NCBI RefSeq assembly: GCF_900091465.1
Contig: NZ_FMHV01000002.1
Span: forward strand, 4,216,001-4,280,000
Reading direction: 5' to 3'
Origin: Micromonospora rhizosphaerae
GTDB lineage: Bacteria > Actinomycetota > Actinomycetes > Mycobacteriales > Micromonosporaceae
DNA length: 64,000 bases
Position numbers and translations under genes: made by a program. Positions 26,043 to 35,585 of this stretch are shown here, in pieces. Numbering within the stretch: position 1 is the first letter of the stretch; the number at the start of each line of letters is the position of its first letter. The notes below the pieces were generated by a model. It saw nothing but the letters and a program-made list of their open reading frames with translations, had not been told where the DNA came from and ran no database searches.

Positions 26043-26276
26043 CGGTTTCCTCTCCAGGTAGATCAACCGACGCGAAGCCTGCACGGCCGAGATGACCGGG
26101 CAGTGGCGCTGCGGCGGCGGTCTGGTGTCCGAAGGGCCGCGCCAGAGCGGCGCGTCGAGTGGCTCCAGATGGTAGCAACCGCCCGGGTGGGCGACGGCGG
26201 CGCGGAGACGCGCGAACGGACAATCGGGTCGGCGCGGTGAACGGTGAGCGGCACCTGAACGCGGGACCATGGGGCC

Positions 26277-26714
26277 ATGGTGTTATCCAGACGGTTGGCG
26301 CGGTTCAACCGGGTCGTGACCAACCGCGTGACCGGTCCGCTGGCCGGGTGGCTGCCCGGCTTCGGCGTCATCATCCATCGGGGCCGCCGCTCCGGTCGCG
26401 AGTACCGGACGCCGATCAACATCTTCCGGACGTCCGACGGTTACGTCGCCGCCCTGACCTACGGGGTCACCGATTGGGCGAGAAACGTGCTCGCGGCCGG
26501 CGGTTGTGAGGTGGAGATCCGTGGCCGGCGAGCGCGCCTCACGAGTCCCCGCCTCGTGCACGACCCCACCCGCCAGGACATGCCGCCGGTCGTCCGCCAG
26601 GTCGTCGGGATGATCGGCGTGACGGACTTCCTCCATCTCCGCACCGCGCCCGATGCAGACCACGTCGACGCCGGACTGCATGGGCGGAGGCACCGGTCCG
26701 GGCAGATTGAGTGA
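26277..26714 (+). CDS. Deazaflavin (F420)-dependent nitroreductase family protein, Ddn-like
   Basis: The 145-residue product matches the split-barrel Ddn/FDOR family: RFNRVVTNRVTGPLAGWLPG, FGVIIHRGRRSGREYRTPIN (the usual RKSG-like cofactor-binding stretch), YVAALTYGVTDWARNVLAAG and GMIGVTDFLHLR. Members bind F420 or act on quinones and nitro compounds. The last 20 residues (HVDAGLHGRRHRSGQIE) are not family-like, so the C-terminus may have been extended by loss of the original stop. It stands alone. Confidence 0.85.
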   Translation: MVLSRRLARFNRVVTNRVTGPLAGWLPGFGVIIHRGRRSGREYRTPINIFRTSDGYVAALTYGVTDWARNVLAAGGCEVEIRGRRARLTSPRLVHDPTRQDMPPVVRQVVGMIGVTDFLHLRTAPDADHVDAGLHGRRHRSGQIE

Positions 26715-26741
26715 GCCGCGACCCGTGTCCACAACGGAGGC

Positions 26742-28481
26742 TCACGCGTACATCAGGTGCAGCGTCATCCCGGCGTCGGCGTGTGCCAGGTTGTGGCAGT
26801 GGTTGGCCCACATTCCGGGGTTGTCGGCTGGGAACGCCACCTCCCAGACGTCGCCGGGGCGCACGTCGAAGGAGTCCAGCCACAACGGACTTCCGGTCGC
26901 CGGCTTTCCGTTGCGGGACAGCACCAGGACGTGATGGCCGTGCAGATGCCACGGGTGCACCACCAGTGATCGGTTCACGATCGTGAACTTGACGACGTCG
27001 CCGAGGCGTACGACCTGGGGCGGGATGTCCGGATCGGCCGCGCCGTTGACGGTGTGGGCGTACCGCGGAAGCAGTCCGCGCAGGTCGAGGCCGCGGTCGA
27101 GAACGAGGGTGAACTCCCTGTCGAACCGGGACCACGGCACCGGAGAACCGACGCCGTAGGTGAGCGGATCCAGCACCGGCCAGCCGCCGGTCGCCGTCGA
27201 CACCGGTCCGGTCGAGTAGACCGCCCGTCCGTCGACGAACAGCGCCACCGGCGTGGCGGGCGCGGTGAACACCAGGTCGTAGCGTCCCCCGGCCGGGATG
27301 AGCACGGCGGTGTCCACCAGCGGCGTCGGGCCCTGCAGGTCGGATCCGTCGATCGCGGCGACCCGGAACGGGGTCCCGGCCAGGGCGTACCGGTGTGTCG
27401 TGCTGTCGGTGTTGACAAGCCGCAGCCGCACGGGCATCCCCGCCTCGACCGGCTCCGTTCTCGGTGCGGGCAGCGGAAGGCCGGCCAGCGTGTGCACCGG
27501 CACCGTGACGTCGACGCCGGTCACCGGCGCCGGGTGCACCACCAGGACGCCGTAGAGTCCCATCCGCACGCCGACGTCGGATACCGCATGCGTGTGGTAC
27601 CAGTACGTCCCGGCCTGATCGGCGCGGAACCGATACACGAACTCCTGTCCGGGCAGCACCGCCGCCTGCGTAATGCCGGGCACGCCGTCCTGGCTGTTCG
27701 GCACGTCGTACCCGTGCCAGTGCAGCGTGACGCCCCGCGCGATGTCCCGGTTGCGCAGCGTCACCTCCAGGACGTCGCCGACGGTGGCGGTCAGCTCCGG
27801 CCCGGGAACCTGCCCGTTGAACGCCCACGCCGCCACGTCACGGCCGCTCACGCTCACCGTGGCGGTCCCGGCCGTCAGGGTGAACCGCCTGGTCGGTTCG
27901 CCCACGGTCCGCGCATCCCGATATTCATGATCATGTAGTACGGCAGGAGCAGCGCCCGGGGCGGCGGCCAGCCCGGTTCCGGTCACCAGCGCCGCGACCG
28001 CCACCACGAGGGTCGCCCGGGACACCGTCCGGGACGGGCGCGCGCCGAGGACGCGCCACGAGACCGCGGTCGCCGCGACGACCCCGGCGACCGCGAGCAG
28101 TCCCACGCCTGCCGACGCCGGATAGCCGTGCAGGACGGTCACGAGCAGGGCGCTGCTCTCGGCGTACCCGGCGAAGAGAAGCGGGAGGGCGACGGTCCGA
28201 ATGTCGCCCGGGGCCCGCAGCAGCCGCGGCCCGGCGACGACCACCGCCGCGAGCGACAGTGGCGCGGCGATGAGGACCTTCTCCGCCGCGAACCACCAGC
28301 CGGCGCGGGCGAGCGCGGTGATCGTGATCGCGCGGGCGAACGTGGCGAGCAGCGCGAAGGCGGCCAGTCCCAGCGCGGGCCGACGGTGCCGGGCGGCCGA
28401 CGCGGCGCCGCCGCCCAGCCACCCGGCGGCCGCGAGGACCGCGATCACGAGGTCGGCCGCGAGCAGCGAACCGACGGTCAT
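26742..28481 (-). CDS. Membrane-anchored multicopper oxidase
   Basis: The 579-residue product has five or six hydrophobic helices in residues 1-180 and then a multicopper oxidase. Copper-binding motifs are HWHG (254-257), WYHTH (294-298), HPWHLHGH (509-516) and HCHNLAHADAGM (561-572), which together hold the type 1, 2 and 3 sites. It oxidises phenols or metal ions outside the cell with O2 reduced to water; the helices would hold the enzyme on the membrane. Its ATG overlaps the stop of the upstream membrane-protein gene in an ATGA, so the two are coupled. Confidence 0.92.
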   Translation of the reverse strand: MTVGSLLAADLVIAVLAAAGWLGGGAASAARHRRPALGLAAFALLATFARAITITALARAGWWFAAEKVLIAAPLSLAAVVVAGPRLLRAPGDIRTVALPLLFAGYAESSALLVTVLHGYPASAGVGLLAVAGVVAATAVSWRVLGARPSRTVSRATLVVAVAALVTGTGLAAAPGAAPAVLHDHEYRDARTVGEPTRRFTLTAGTATVSVSGRDVAAWAFNGQVPGPELTATVGDVLEVTLRNRDIARGVTLHWHGYDVPNSQDGVPGITQAAVLPGQEFVYRFRADQAGTYWYHTHAVSDVGVRMGLYGVLVVHPAPVTGVDVTVPVHTLAGLPLPAPRTEPVEAGMPVRLRLVNTDSTTHRYALAGTPFRVAAIDGSDLQGPTPLVDTAVLIPAGGRYDLVFTAPATPVALFVDGRAVYSTGPVSTATGGWPVLDPLTYGVGSPVPWSRFDREFTLVLDRGLDLRGLLPRYAHTVNGAADPDIPPQVVRLGDVVKFTIVNRSLVVHPWHLHGHHVLVLSRNGKPATGSPLWLDSFDVRPGDVWEVAFPADNPGMWANHCHNLAHADAGMTLHLMYA

Positions 28482-28930
28482 ACCGGCTCCCCTTCCCGGA
28501 CGGTCACCGGGGTGGCGTCGGCCGGTGCCGGGTGGGTCAGCTTGCGCGCTGCCCGGAGGACGGCGACCACGACGTGCACCGCGATGATTCCGTTGACCGC
28601 GTGCAGCCCGGCGATGGTCAGGCCGAACGGAGTGCTGGCGCCGGCGGCGTCGGTGGACGCGTTGGCGAGCATGGCGATGAGCCCCTGCAGGACGACGAGA
28701 CCGAGCGGCAAGGCCGCCAGTCCGATGAGCCGGCCCGGCGCCTTCGCCAGCACGGCGAGCAGGATGGTGAGCAGGGTGAGGACGGGGATGACGACCATCC
28801 CGGTGACGCTGTGCAGGGCGTATGCGCCCTCACCCGCGGGTTTCGTGAACGCGCCCACGGCGGCGAAGACGAACTGCAGGGCGAACGCGACGAGCAGCAC
28901 CGTGGTGACGATGACGAGGGCCTTGCGCAT
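28478..28930 (-). CDS. DUF6220-like four-helix membrane protein
   Basis: The 150-residue product has four hydrophobic helices: ALVIVTTVLLVAFALQFVFA, HSVTGMVVIPVLTLLTILLA, LIGLAALPLGLVVLQGLIAM and LHAVNGIIAVHVVVAVLRAA. Two helices carry His residues (YALHSVTG and LHAVNG), a layout that could bind haem or copper, as suggested for DUF6220. A perfect AGGAGG stands before the ATG. It sits between an AhpD-like gene and the multicopper oxidase with 9-base and overlapping junctions, so it may pass electrons to or serve the oxidase. Confidence 0.78.
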   Translation of the reverse strand: MRKALVIVTTVLLVAFALQFVFAAVGAFTKPAGEGAYALHSVTGMVVIPVLTLLTILLAVLAKAPGRLIGLAALPLGLVVLQGLIAMLANASTDAAGASTPFGLTIAGLHAVNGIIAVHVVVAVLRAARKLTHPAPADATPVTVREGEPV

Positions 28931-28939
28931 GGTGACCTC

Positions 28940-29929
28940 CTAGAGGTGAGCCGGGGACAATGCCTGGGCGACGTGATCGGTGGCCGTGATCGCCCCGTAC
29001 GCGACCAGCCGCACGAGGTCGGCGTCGTCCGGATGGGACAGCCGCCAGAGGGCGACGTCGCCCGAGCGGATCGCGCTGGGCGCGAACGCCGCCAGCAGCG
29101 CGATCCGCGTCCCGACGCGGTCCGGGCCGGGCAGGTCCCGGATCAGATCGGCGGCCCACTCCGCGGGCCGGGCCGGGTGTCGTCCGTCCTCCCAGCGCAC
29201 GGTCGCCGTGACGGTCTGGCGCGCCAGGTCACTCAGGAGGCTTCCGCCTTGCATGGCGGCGTTCTTCAACGACGCGTACGCGACGCCGACCGGGCTGCCC
29301 CCGGCCCAACCCGGTGGCGCCGTCGTGCCGGCGCCGAGGAGCGGGAGGCTGCGGCCGGGCTCCTTCGGCTCCCGGGCCTTCTTGGCGTAGAGCCGGCCTC
29401 CGACTGATCGCACTATCGGGGAGCGCTGCAGGCCGCCGGGCAGCAGATCCGGGTCGAGCAGCGCCGAGACGCCCCGGTTGATGAAGTGGAAGGCGAGCAG
29501 GGTGCCGGTGACCTCAGGGCCGTACGGGCTGCTCCAGGCCGCGGCCCGGGGGCTGCGGCTGGCCTCGGCCCAGGCGGCGAGCTGGGCAAGTCTCGGCTCC
29601 GGTGGTGTTTCGCCCCGGGCGATGACCTCGGCCAGCGAGTGCTCGCCGAGCGCATGCAGCAGCATCACGTGGGCGTCGACGCAGAACCGGCAGCGGTTGG
29701 CCCGCGACACCGCCGACGCGACGAGTTCGCGGTCGACCCGGGACGCGTCCCCGGCGAGCAGGGCCTCGCGTAGCAGCGCCCAGGTCGCGGCCAGTAAATC
29801 CGGCGCGGCCGAGAGCGCCTGGAAGGTGGGCACCGGCCCGAGGAACTCGTCCCGCAGGTGCCGGTAGACCTCCGCGGTGAGACCGGTCGCAGCCTTCACC
29901 GGAGCGGGGGTGAAGAAGCGGTATGTCAT
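28940..29929 (-). CDS. Carboxymuconolactone decarboxylase/AhpD-like protein
   Basis: The 329-residue product has ASAVSRANRCRFCVDAHVML followed by LHALGE at about residues 77-97, the C-x-x-C-x3-H motif of AhpD-type peroxidases. The rest is helical (LLAFHFINRGVSALLDPDLL, LLAAFAPSAIRSGDVALWRL) and longer than plain AhpD proteins. The Cys pair should cycle between thiol and disulfide. It is the first gene of the leftward operon with the membrane protein and multicopper oxidase and diverges from a two-component system, so a redox stress role is likely. Confidence 0.8.
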   Translation of the reverse strand: MTYRFFTPAPVKAATGLTAEVYRHLRDEFLGPVPTFQALSAAPDLLAATWALLREALLAGDASRVDRELVASAVSRANRCRFCVDAHVMLLHALGEHSLAEVIARGETPPEPRLAQLAAWAEASRSPRAAAWSSPYGPEVTGTLLAFHFINRGVSALLDPDLLPGGLQRSPIVRSVGGRLYAKKAREPKEPGRSLPLLGAGTTAPPGWAGGSPVGVAYASLKNAAMQGGSLLSDLARQTVTATVRWEDGRHPARPAEWAADLIRDLPGPDRVGTRIALLAAFAPSAIRSGDVALWRLSHPDDADLVRLVAYGAITATDHVAQALSPAHL

Positions 29930-30072
29930 GGGCTCGATGCTTGCCTCGGCGAACCGGGAAAGCGTCGTGCCGCCGCAGACACTTGCCCGGCGTCGATACC
30001 GCGTCCGCAGTACGCCTCATCTACCGCGGACGCGGGATGCTCCCTGGTGACGCCCCGTTCTACAGTGCGATC

Positions 30073-31203
30073 ATGCGCCGCGATCTCCCGTACGCCCTCA
30101 GCGGCCTCGCCCTCGGCGTCTTCCTGCTCGGCAACGCCGCGCTCGCGCCGGACGCTGCACCGGTGCGGGCGGTCGACGTCGCCCTGGTCCTGGTCATGGC
30201 GGCGGCCCTGGCGGTGTGCCGGCGGTATCCGGTGGTGGCGCTGAGCGGGGTGACCGTCGCCATGCTGACCCTCCACGTCCGGGTGCACCCTGGGGTGTCC
30301 GCCGCGTTCGCCGTCCTCGGCGCGGTCTACGTCGCCGCCTGGCGGGGACACCGAACGGCCGCCGCACTGGCCAGCCTCGTATTCCTCGGCGGCTTCCTGG
30401 CCCGCGACATCTCGGTCGCGCCGGCCGACCGGCCCGGCCAGCTGATCGCCGAGCGGACCTCCCTGTTGCTGGGTTGGTTCGTGGCGGCCAACGTCGCCGG
30501 GCTCGTGGCGCGGCAGCGCCGGGCGTACCTGGAACAGGTCGAGCAGCGGGCGATCGAGGCCGAACGCACCCGCGAGGAGATGGCGTTGCGCCGCGCCGGG
30601 GAAGAGCGCCTGCGCATCGCCCGGGATCTGCACGACTCGCTGACCCACAGCATCTCCGTGATCAAAGTGCAGGCCGGGATCGCCGTGCATCTGGCCCGCA
30701 AGCACGGGGAGGAACCGGCGGCCGCGCTGCTGGCGATCCAGGAGGCCAGCGGCGCCGCGATGCGGGAACTGCGGGCGACGCTGGGCGTCCTGCGCTCAGC
30801 CACCGACGGGGACTGCGTCGGGCTGGCCCGGGTGGGCGAGCTCGCCGAGCGGACCCGGGCGGCCGGCGTGCCGGTGCAGGTGACCGTCACCGGTCAGCCC
30901 CGGGACCTGCCCGCCGAGGTCGGCCAGGCAGGGTATCGCGTCGTCCAGGAGGCCCTGACCAACGTGGCCCGCCACGCCGGCCCCGCCTCCGCCCAGATCC
31001 ACGTCGAGTACGCCCCGGCACAGCTGACCGTCTCGGTGACCGACGACGGCCAGGCGTCGCCGGTTCGGCCGGTGACACCGGGCGTGGGCCTGCGCGGCAT
31101 GCGGGAACGGGTCACCGGACTGGGCGGCACGCTGCACGTCGCCGCCCGCGACGGCGGCGGGTTCGCGGTACGGGCCACGTTCCCGCTGGACGGTCCGGCG
31201 TGA
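30073..31203 (+). CDS. NarL-type sensor histidine kinase
   Basis: The 376-residue product has about five membrane helices in residues 5-145, a short coiled linker (RQRRAYLEQVEQRAIEAERT), then the HisKA_3 box ERLRIARDLHDSLTHSISVI with phosphate-accepting His187, the N box VVQEALTNVARHAGPASAQI and the G box GVGLRGMRERVTGLGGTLHV. It would sense a membrane or cell-envelope signal. The ATG at 30073 was chosen because the first helix begins there. Its TGA overlaps the GTG of the response regulator. Confidence 0.93.
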   Translation: MRRDLPYALSGLALGVFLLGNAALAPDAAPVRAVDVALVLVMAAALAVCRRYPVVALSGVTVAMLTLHVRVHPGVSAAFAVLGAVYVAAWRGHRTAAALASLVFLGGFLARDISVAPADRPGQLIAERTSLLLGWFVAANVAGLVARQRRAYLEQVEQRAIEAERTREEMALRRAGEERLRIARDLHDSLTHSISVIKVQAGIAVHLARKHGEEPAAALLAIQEASGAAMRELRATLGVLRSATDGDCVGLARVGELAERTRAAGVPVQVTVTGQPRDLPAEVGQAGYRVVQEALTNVARHAGPASAQIHVEYAPAQLTVSVTDDGQASPVRPVTPGVGLRGMRERVTGLGGTLHVAARDGGGFAVRATFPLDGPA

Positions 31204-31862
31204 TTCGGGTCCTGCTCGCCGACGACCAGGCTCTGATGCGGGCCGGATTCCGGGCGCTGCTCGACGCCGAGGACGACCTGGAGGTCGTCGGCGAGGCCGC
31301 CGACGGCGCTTCGGCCGTCGAGCTGTCGCGACGCCTGCGGCCGGACGTCGTGCTGATGGACGTGCAGATGCCGGGACTCGACGGCATCGGAGCCACCCGA
31401 CGTATCGCCGCCGATCCGGACCTCGCCGCGGTCCGCGTCCTCATCCTCACCAACTACGGGCTCGACTCCTACGTCTTCGCCGCACTCCGCGCGGGTGCCA
31501 GCGGGTTCCTCCTCAAGGACGCCGACCCCGCCGACCTGCTGCAGGCCGTCGTCGTCGTGGCGCGCGGCGACGCGCTGCTCGCGCCGGCGGTCACGCGTAC
31601 GCTCATCAGCGAGTTCGTCGCCGGCCCGCCGCCGGCCGACCCGGCGGCCGGACGCGACGTGCTGACCGCCCGCGAACAGGAGATCGTCGAGCTCGTCGCC
31701 CGGGGGCTGAGCAACGACGAGATCGCCGAGCGGATGGTGATCAGTCCGTTGACCGCCAAGACACACGTCAACCGGGCGATGACCAAGCTGCACTGCCGCG
31801 ACCGTGCCCAGCTGGTCGTGTGGGCGTACGAGTCGGGGCTGATCACACCGCGTCGCCGATGA
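31200..31862 (+). CDS. NarL/LuxR-family response regulator
   Basis: A GTG that overlaps the kinase stop (GTGA) opens a 220-residue regulator: VIRVLLADDQALMRAGFRAL, acceptor Asp54 in VVLMDVQMPG, Lys in SGFLLKDADP and a C-terminal LuxR helix-turn-helix, LTAREQEIVELVARGLSNDE, then TAKTHVNRAMTKLHCRDRAQ. The overlap shows coupled translation with the kinase. The divergent multicopper oxidase operon is the nearest candidate target, but no binding site is evident. Confidence 0.95.
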   Translation: MIRVLLADDQALMRAGFRALLDAEDDLEVVGEAADGASAVELSRRLRPDVVLMDVQMPGLDGIGATRRIAADPDLAAVRVLILTNYGLDSYVFAALRAGASGFLLKDADPADLLQAVVVVARGDALLAPAVTRTLISEFVAGPPPADPAAGRDVLTAREQEIVELVARGLSNDEIAERMVISPLTAKTHVNRAMTKLHCRDRAQLVVWAYESGLITPRRR

Positions 31863-31874
31863 CACCACTTCGTC

Positions 31875-32036
31875 GTGCGCGGACGACAACGGCCGCGCGG
31901 TGGCGGTGCCCCGGCCCGCAGGCGTTGGCCGGCGTGCAAGCGGCTGGTCCATCTGTGCGTCGACAAGGCCTACAGCGCGCGGGCCAACCGCAACGCCGAA
32001 AACGGACCCGCGGGCAGCCGTGATTATGCTTTCGCG
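31875..32036 (+). pseudogene. Possible transposase fragment
   Basis: This frame encodes RRRWPACKRLVHLCVDKAYS followed by ARANRN, which resembles the second-Asp strand of IS5-like DDE transposases (compare [15 protein letters not shown] at 14577). It runs in frame into the next gene but shares no likeness with its family. I take it as a small IS remnant. Confidence 0.35.
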
Positions 32037-32444
32037 ATGCGAGCCGTGTGGTTGATGTTTGCGGGTGCGTTTCTCAGCCTGGCCAACATCGCGGCCGGTT
32101 GGAGCTGGGCATTGGTTGACGCGGATCTTCGCATTGGAAGCTCCGGCCGGCAGGGTATCGACTGGAGCCAGGCGAGCGTGTGGTTGGGCGTGCCGGCCGC
32201 AGTGACGATCGTCTTGATGACGGCCGCTATCCGTCGTTCGATGGCTCTGCTGTGGGTGGGTGCCGTTGCGATGGCGTTCCTGTTCGTCCCGTGTGGCGGG
32301 GCGCTGCTCATCGACCAGGCGGGGATGGTCGACCGGGCCGGCCTCGCTCCTTGGGGTTGGGCAGCCCATGTGATCGGTATGTTCCTCGCACTGCCCGCTG
32401 TAGTAATGGCGCTCTGGCTGTCCCGGCGCGGCAATCGACACTGA
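32037..32444 (+). CDS. Small four-helix membrane protein
   Basis: The 135-residue product has hydrophobic segments AVWLMFAGAFLSLANIAAGW, VWLGVPAAVTIVLMTAAIRR, ALLWVGAVAMAFLFVPCGGA and WAAHVIGMFLALPAVVMALW. I recognise no family. The ATG at 32037 starts the first helix; the upstream in-frame extension looks like an IS fragment. It stands between the two-component system and the LAL regulators without clear partners. Confidence 0.6.
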   Translation: MRAVWLMFAGAFLSLANIAAGWSWALVDADLRIGSSGRQGIDWSQASVWLGVPAAVTIVLMTAAIRRSMALLWVGAVAMAFLFVPCGGALLIDQAGMVDRAGLAPWGWAAHVIGMFLALPAVVMALWLSRRGNRH

Positions 32445-32661
32445 TGCGCGTGGCCATGGCGGTAATGAGCGGCGCCGGAGTACCTCGGTGATCGATTGGG
32501 ATCGACCGAGCCCAAGACGTGGGAACTGCGAAAACTGCTCTGCCTGCTACCTCGCGGGTGCGGGCACCCACGCCGCCACGTGGTGCGGAGCCTGTCGCCT
32601 GGTCGCTGCGGCCCCGGCTGCGGGGGACCCGTGAGCGAACCGGCCGCTGGTCAGGGCGGCC

Positions 32662-35502
32662 GTGAGTACGATCAAGGCCGTGAGCAGGGGCGGCAAGATG
32701 AGGTCCACTCTCCCGGCGCGGGACGGCACGGCGCAGGAACACGCAGAAGTCGAGCTGATCGGACGCAGCGGGGAAGCAGCTCTGCTCGATGACTTCCTCG
32801 CCGGCAGCGCGACCGGTGGTGCTGCCCTGCTGGTCTCGGGGGAGGCGGGTGTCGGTAAGACGGCCCTGTTGGACCTGGCTGCGGCGCGAGCGGCGGTACG
32901 CGGATTCCGCGTCCTCCGCGCGGCGGGTGTCGAGTTCGAGTCGGACATGAGTTACACCGGTCTGCGCCGGGTGCTGGCCGCGCTGCTGGCCGGGCTCGAC
33001 CGGCTGAGCCCGCCGCAGGAACAGGCGCTGGGTGTCGCCCTGGGGCTTACCGAGGGGCAGCCTCCGAGCCAGTTGGCGGTGGCGAACGCGGCGCTGTCGC
33101 TGCTGCGGGACTCAGCGGCCGACAAGCCGCTGCTCGTGATCGTGGACGACCTGCCCTGGATCGACGCGGTCAGCGCCACGGTGCTCGCCTTCGTCGCCCG
33201 TCGACTCGCCGGCAGTCGGGTGGGTTTCCTCGCCGCCTTCAGGCTGGGGGAGGGGGGCTGCTTCGAAGGCGCTGGACTCGGCGAGCTGGAGCTCAAGCGA
33301 CTCGACGACGACGCCGCTGCCTGCCTGGTGACGACACGGTTCCCGGCCTTGAGCCTGCGGGCACGTCAGGTCGTCCTTGATCAGGCGGAGGGCAACCCGC
33401 TGGCGTTGCTCGAGCTGTCCCGAGTGCTCAGCCAACCGGAGGGTGCGGTGGTGCCGCCAGGTCCTGCCGTCCTGCCGCTCAGCCAGCGCCTTGAGGGGAT
33501 GTTCGCCGCGCGGGTCGGCCAGCTCCCCGACAACACCCGCAAGGTGCTCCTGCTCGCCGCCCTCGAGGGCACCGGGGACATCGGCCTGCTCGAGGCTGCC
33601 TCTGCTGCGGAGGGTGGTGTGAGCAGCCTCCCGCACGCCGAACGCGCCGAATTGGTGCATGTCGACACGAGCCGCTCGCGACTCGAATTCCGGCATGCCC
33701 TGGTCCGGTCTGCCGTGGTCCAGATGGCCAGCCCGGACCAGCAACGCTCGGCACACGCGGCACTGGCCGAACAGTTGCACGACCAGCCGTACCGCCGGGC
33801 GGTGCACCTGGCAGAGGCAACCGACGACAAGGACGAGTACGTGGCGGGCCTCCTTGAACGGGCCGCGGTGGAGATGCAGCGACGCGGGGACCCGGTGGGT
33901 GCCGTCAGCGCCCTATGTCGGGCTGCACAGCTCAGCCCGCACGGCGGGGACGAGAGCCGCCGGCTTGCCCAGGCCGCCTATCTCCGCGCGGACGTGACCG
34001 GTGATCTGCGCGGAGTGCCCGATCTGCTGAACGATGCGCGGCGTGCGGACGCCGCCTCGACGCAGTCCCTGGCCTCGGCTGTCGCGCTGTCCTCGCACCG
34101 GCTCCACATCGACGGGGACATAGAGTCCGCGCACCGTACGGTGATAGCCGCCATCGATGCGCTCCCCGACCGCGACGCGCCGGATCAGACTCTCATCGAA
34201 GCTCTCTACTACCTGGTCGCGATCTCGTCGTTCGGTGCTCGTGACGAACTGTGGCGACCGGTCCACGCGGCGATCGACCGGCTCGGTCCGCGCGCCCCGG
34301 AATTCCTGGCGCTCCTTGCGACGACCTACGCTGACCCGGTTCGGCTCGCGCTGCCCATGCTCGGCCGGCTCGACACGGCGGTCGCGCGCCTGACCAGCGA
34401 CACCGACCCGGGCCACATCGTCCGGGTGGCGATCGCGGCGGGGCATGTCGATCGGTTGCCCGCCTGCCGCGCAGCCCTGTCCCGCGTCGTCGAACACGGC
34501 AGGACCGGCGGGGCGATCACTGCCGCGATCCAAGCGCTCCTGCTTCTCAGCAATGACGCCTTCACCGCCGGCGAGTGGGACAGGGCGTCGCAGCTGTGCG
34601 GCGAGGGTCTCGAACTGTGCGAGAGTCACGGCTACCGGCTGCTGAGCTGGCCGATCATGCACCAACGGGCGATGATCGCGGCCGCGCGAGGCGACAACGA
34701 CGAAGCACGCGCTGTTGCCGACCACCTGGACACCTGGGCGACGCCGAGGCGGGTGGGGCTGGTCACCGCCTACGCATCGGGCATCAGAGCCCTGGCCGCC
34801 CTCGGGCGGGGCCAGGCTGACGAGGCGTTCCAGCACGCGAACGCCGTCAGCCCCGCGGGAACCCTCGCCTCACACCTGCCGTACGCGATGTGGGCCATCC
34901 TCGACCTCGTCGACGCCGCCACCCTCGCCGGAAGGCACCGCGAAGCGGCAGCGCACGCGGCCGCCGCCGAACGTGCCCGGCTCCGCGAGATCTCGCCCCG
35001 CCTCGCGCTCATCGCCATCGGATCGTCAGCGATCGCCGCGCCGGATGACCGCAAACGAGACCTGTTCGAGGAGGCACTCGCCGTGCCCGGCGCGGACCGC
35101 CATCCGTTCGAGTTCGCCCGGATCACGCTCTACCACGGCGAATATCTCCGCAGGAGCAAGGCGGTCGAAGAGGCGCGAGAGCCCCTTGCCGCGGCCCGGC
35201 GCATCTTCCAGCGGCTACGTGCCGAACCGTGGGAGCGGCGAGCAGCTCGTGAGATACGGGCGGCCGGGCGCTCCACCGGCACCCAGCCGGCGGGGCGCGC
35301 CGCGCTCACCGAGCAACAGCGGGAGATCGCGCACCTCGCGGCGACCGGCCTCACCAACAAGCAGATCGCCGAACGGCTCTTTCTCTCGCCGCGAACGGTG
35401 GGAACACACCTGTATCAGATCTTTCCGAAGCTCGGCGTCACATCTCGCGCCGAGCTGCGCGACGCACTCGCGAAGCTGCCCTCGGACGCCCGTGACAACT
35501 GA
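32662..35502 (+). CDS. Large ATP-binding LuxR (LAL) transcriptional regulator 1
   Basis: The 946-residue product has an N-terminal AAA/STAND ATPase with Walker A GEAGVGKT (60-67) and Walker B LLVIVDDLPWID, a long TPR-like middle (LLERAAVEMQRRGDPVGAVS, SHGYRLLSWPIMHQRAMIAA) and a C-terminal LuxR helix-turn-helix, LTEQQREIAHLAATGLTNKQ, then LSPRTVGTHLYQIFPKLGVT. LAL proteins activate transcription after ATP and ligand binding. GTG or ATG starts at 32662 to 32698 are possible. It is closely related to the next gene along its full length. Confidence 0.92.
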   Translation: MSTIKAVSRGGKMRSTLPARDGTAQEHAEVELIGRSGEAALLDDFLAGSATGGAALLVSGEAGVGKTALLDLAAARAAVRGFRVLRAAGVEFESDMSYTGLRRVLAALLAGLDRLSPPQEQALGVALGLTEGQPPSQLAVANAALSLLRDSAADKPLLVIVDDLPWIDAVSATVLAFVARRLAGSRVGFLAAFRLGEGGCFEGAGLGELELKRLDDDAAACLVTTRFPALSLRARQVVLDQAEGNPLALLELSRVLSQPEGAVVPPGPAVLPLSQRLEGMFAARVGQLPDNTRKVLLLAALEGTGDIGLLEAASAAEGGVSSLPHAERAELVHVDTSRSRLEFRHALVRSAVVQMASPDQQRSAHAALAEQLHDQPYRRAVHLAEATDDKDEYVAGLLERAAVEMQRRGDPVGAVSALCRAAQLSPHGGDESRRLAQAAYLRADVTGDLRGVPDLLNDARRADAASTQSLASAVALSSHRLHIDGDIESAHRTVIAAIDALPDRDAPDQTLIEALYYLVAISSFGARDELWRPVHAAIDRLGPRAPEFLALLATTYADPVRLALPMLGRLDTAVARLTSDTDPGHIVRVAIAAGHVDRLPACRAALSRVVEHGRTGGAITAAIQALLLLSNDAFTAGEWDRASQLCGEGLELCESHGYRLLSWPIMHQRAMIAAARGDNDEARAVADHLDTWATPRRVGLVTAYASGIRALAALGRGQADEAFQHANAVSPAGTLASHLPYAMWAILDLVDAATLAGRHREAAAHAAAAERARLREISPRLALIAIGSSAIAAPDDRKRDLFEEALAVPGADRHPFEFARITLYHGEYLRRSKAVEEAREPLAAARRIFQRLRAEPWERRAAREIRAAGRSTGTQPAGRAALTEQQREIAHLAATGLTNKQIAERLFLSPRTVGTHLYQIFPKLGVTSRAELRDALAKLPSDARDN

Positions 35503-35585
35503 CCAGACCGGATCGGCGAAGCTGCCGCCGACCTCGTCGGACTTGACCCTAGACAGCCAAAAGGCTGGTGTCAGGGAAGGCTGCG

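Noticed and set aside
30216..31199. Upstream part of the frame that contains the response regulator
   Set aside because: It is a shadow of the kinase gene; the real start is the GTG that overlaps the kinase stop.
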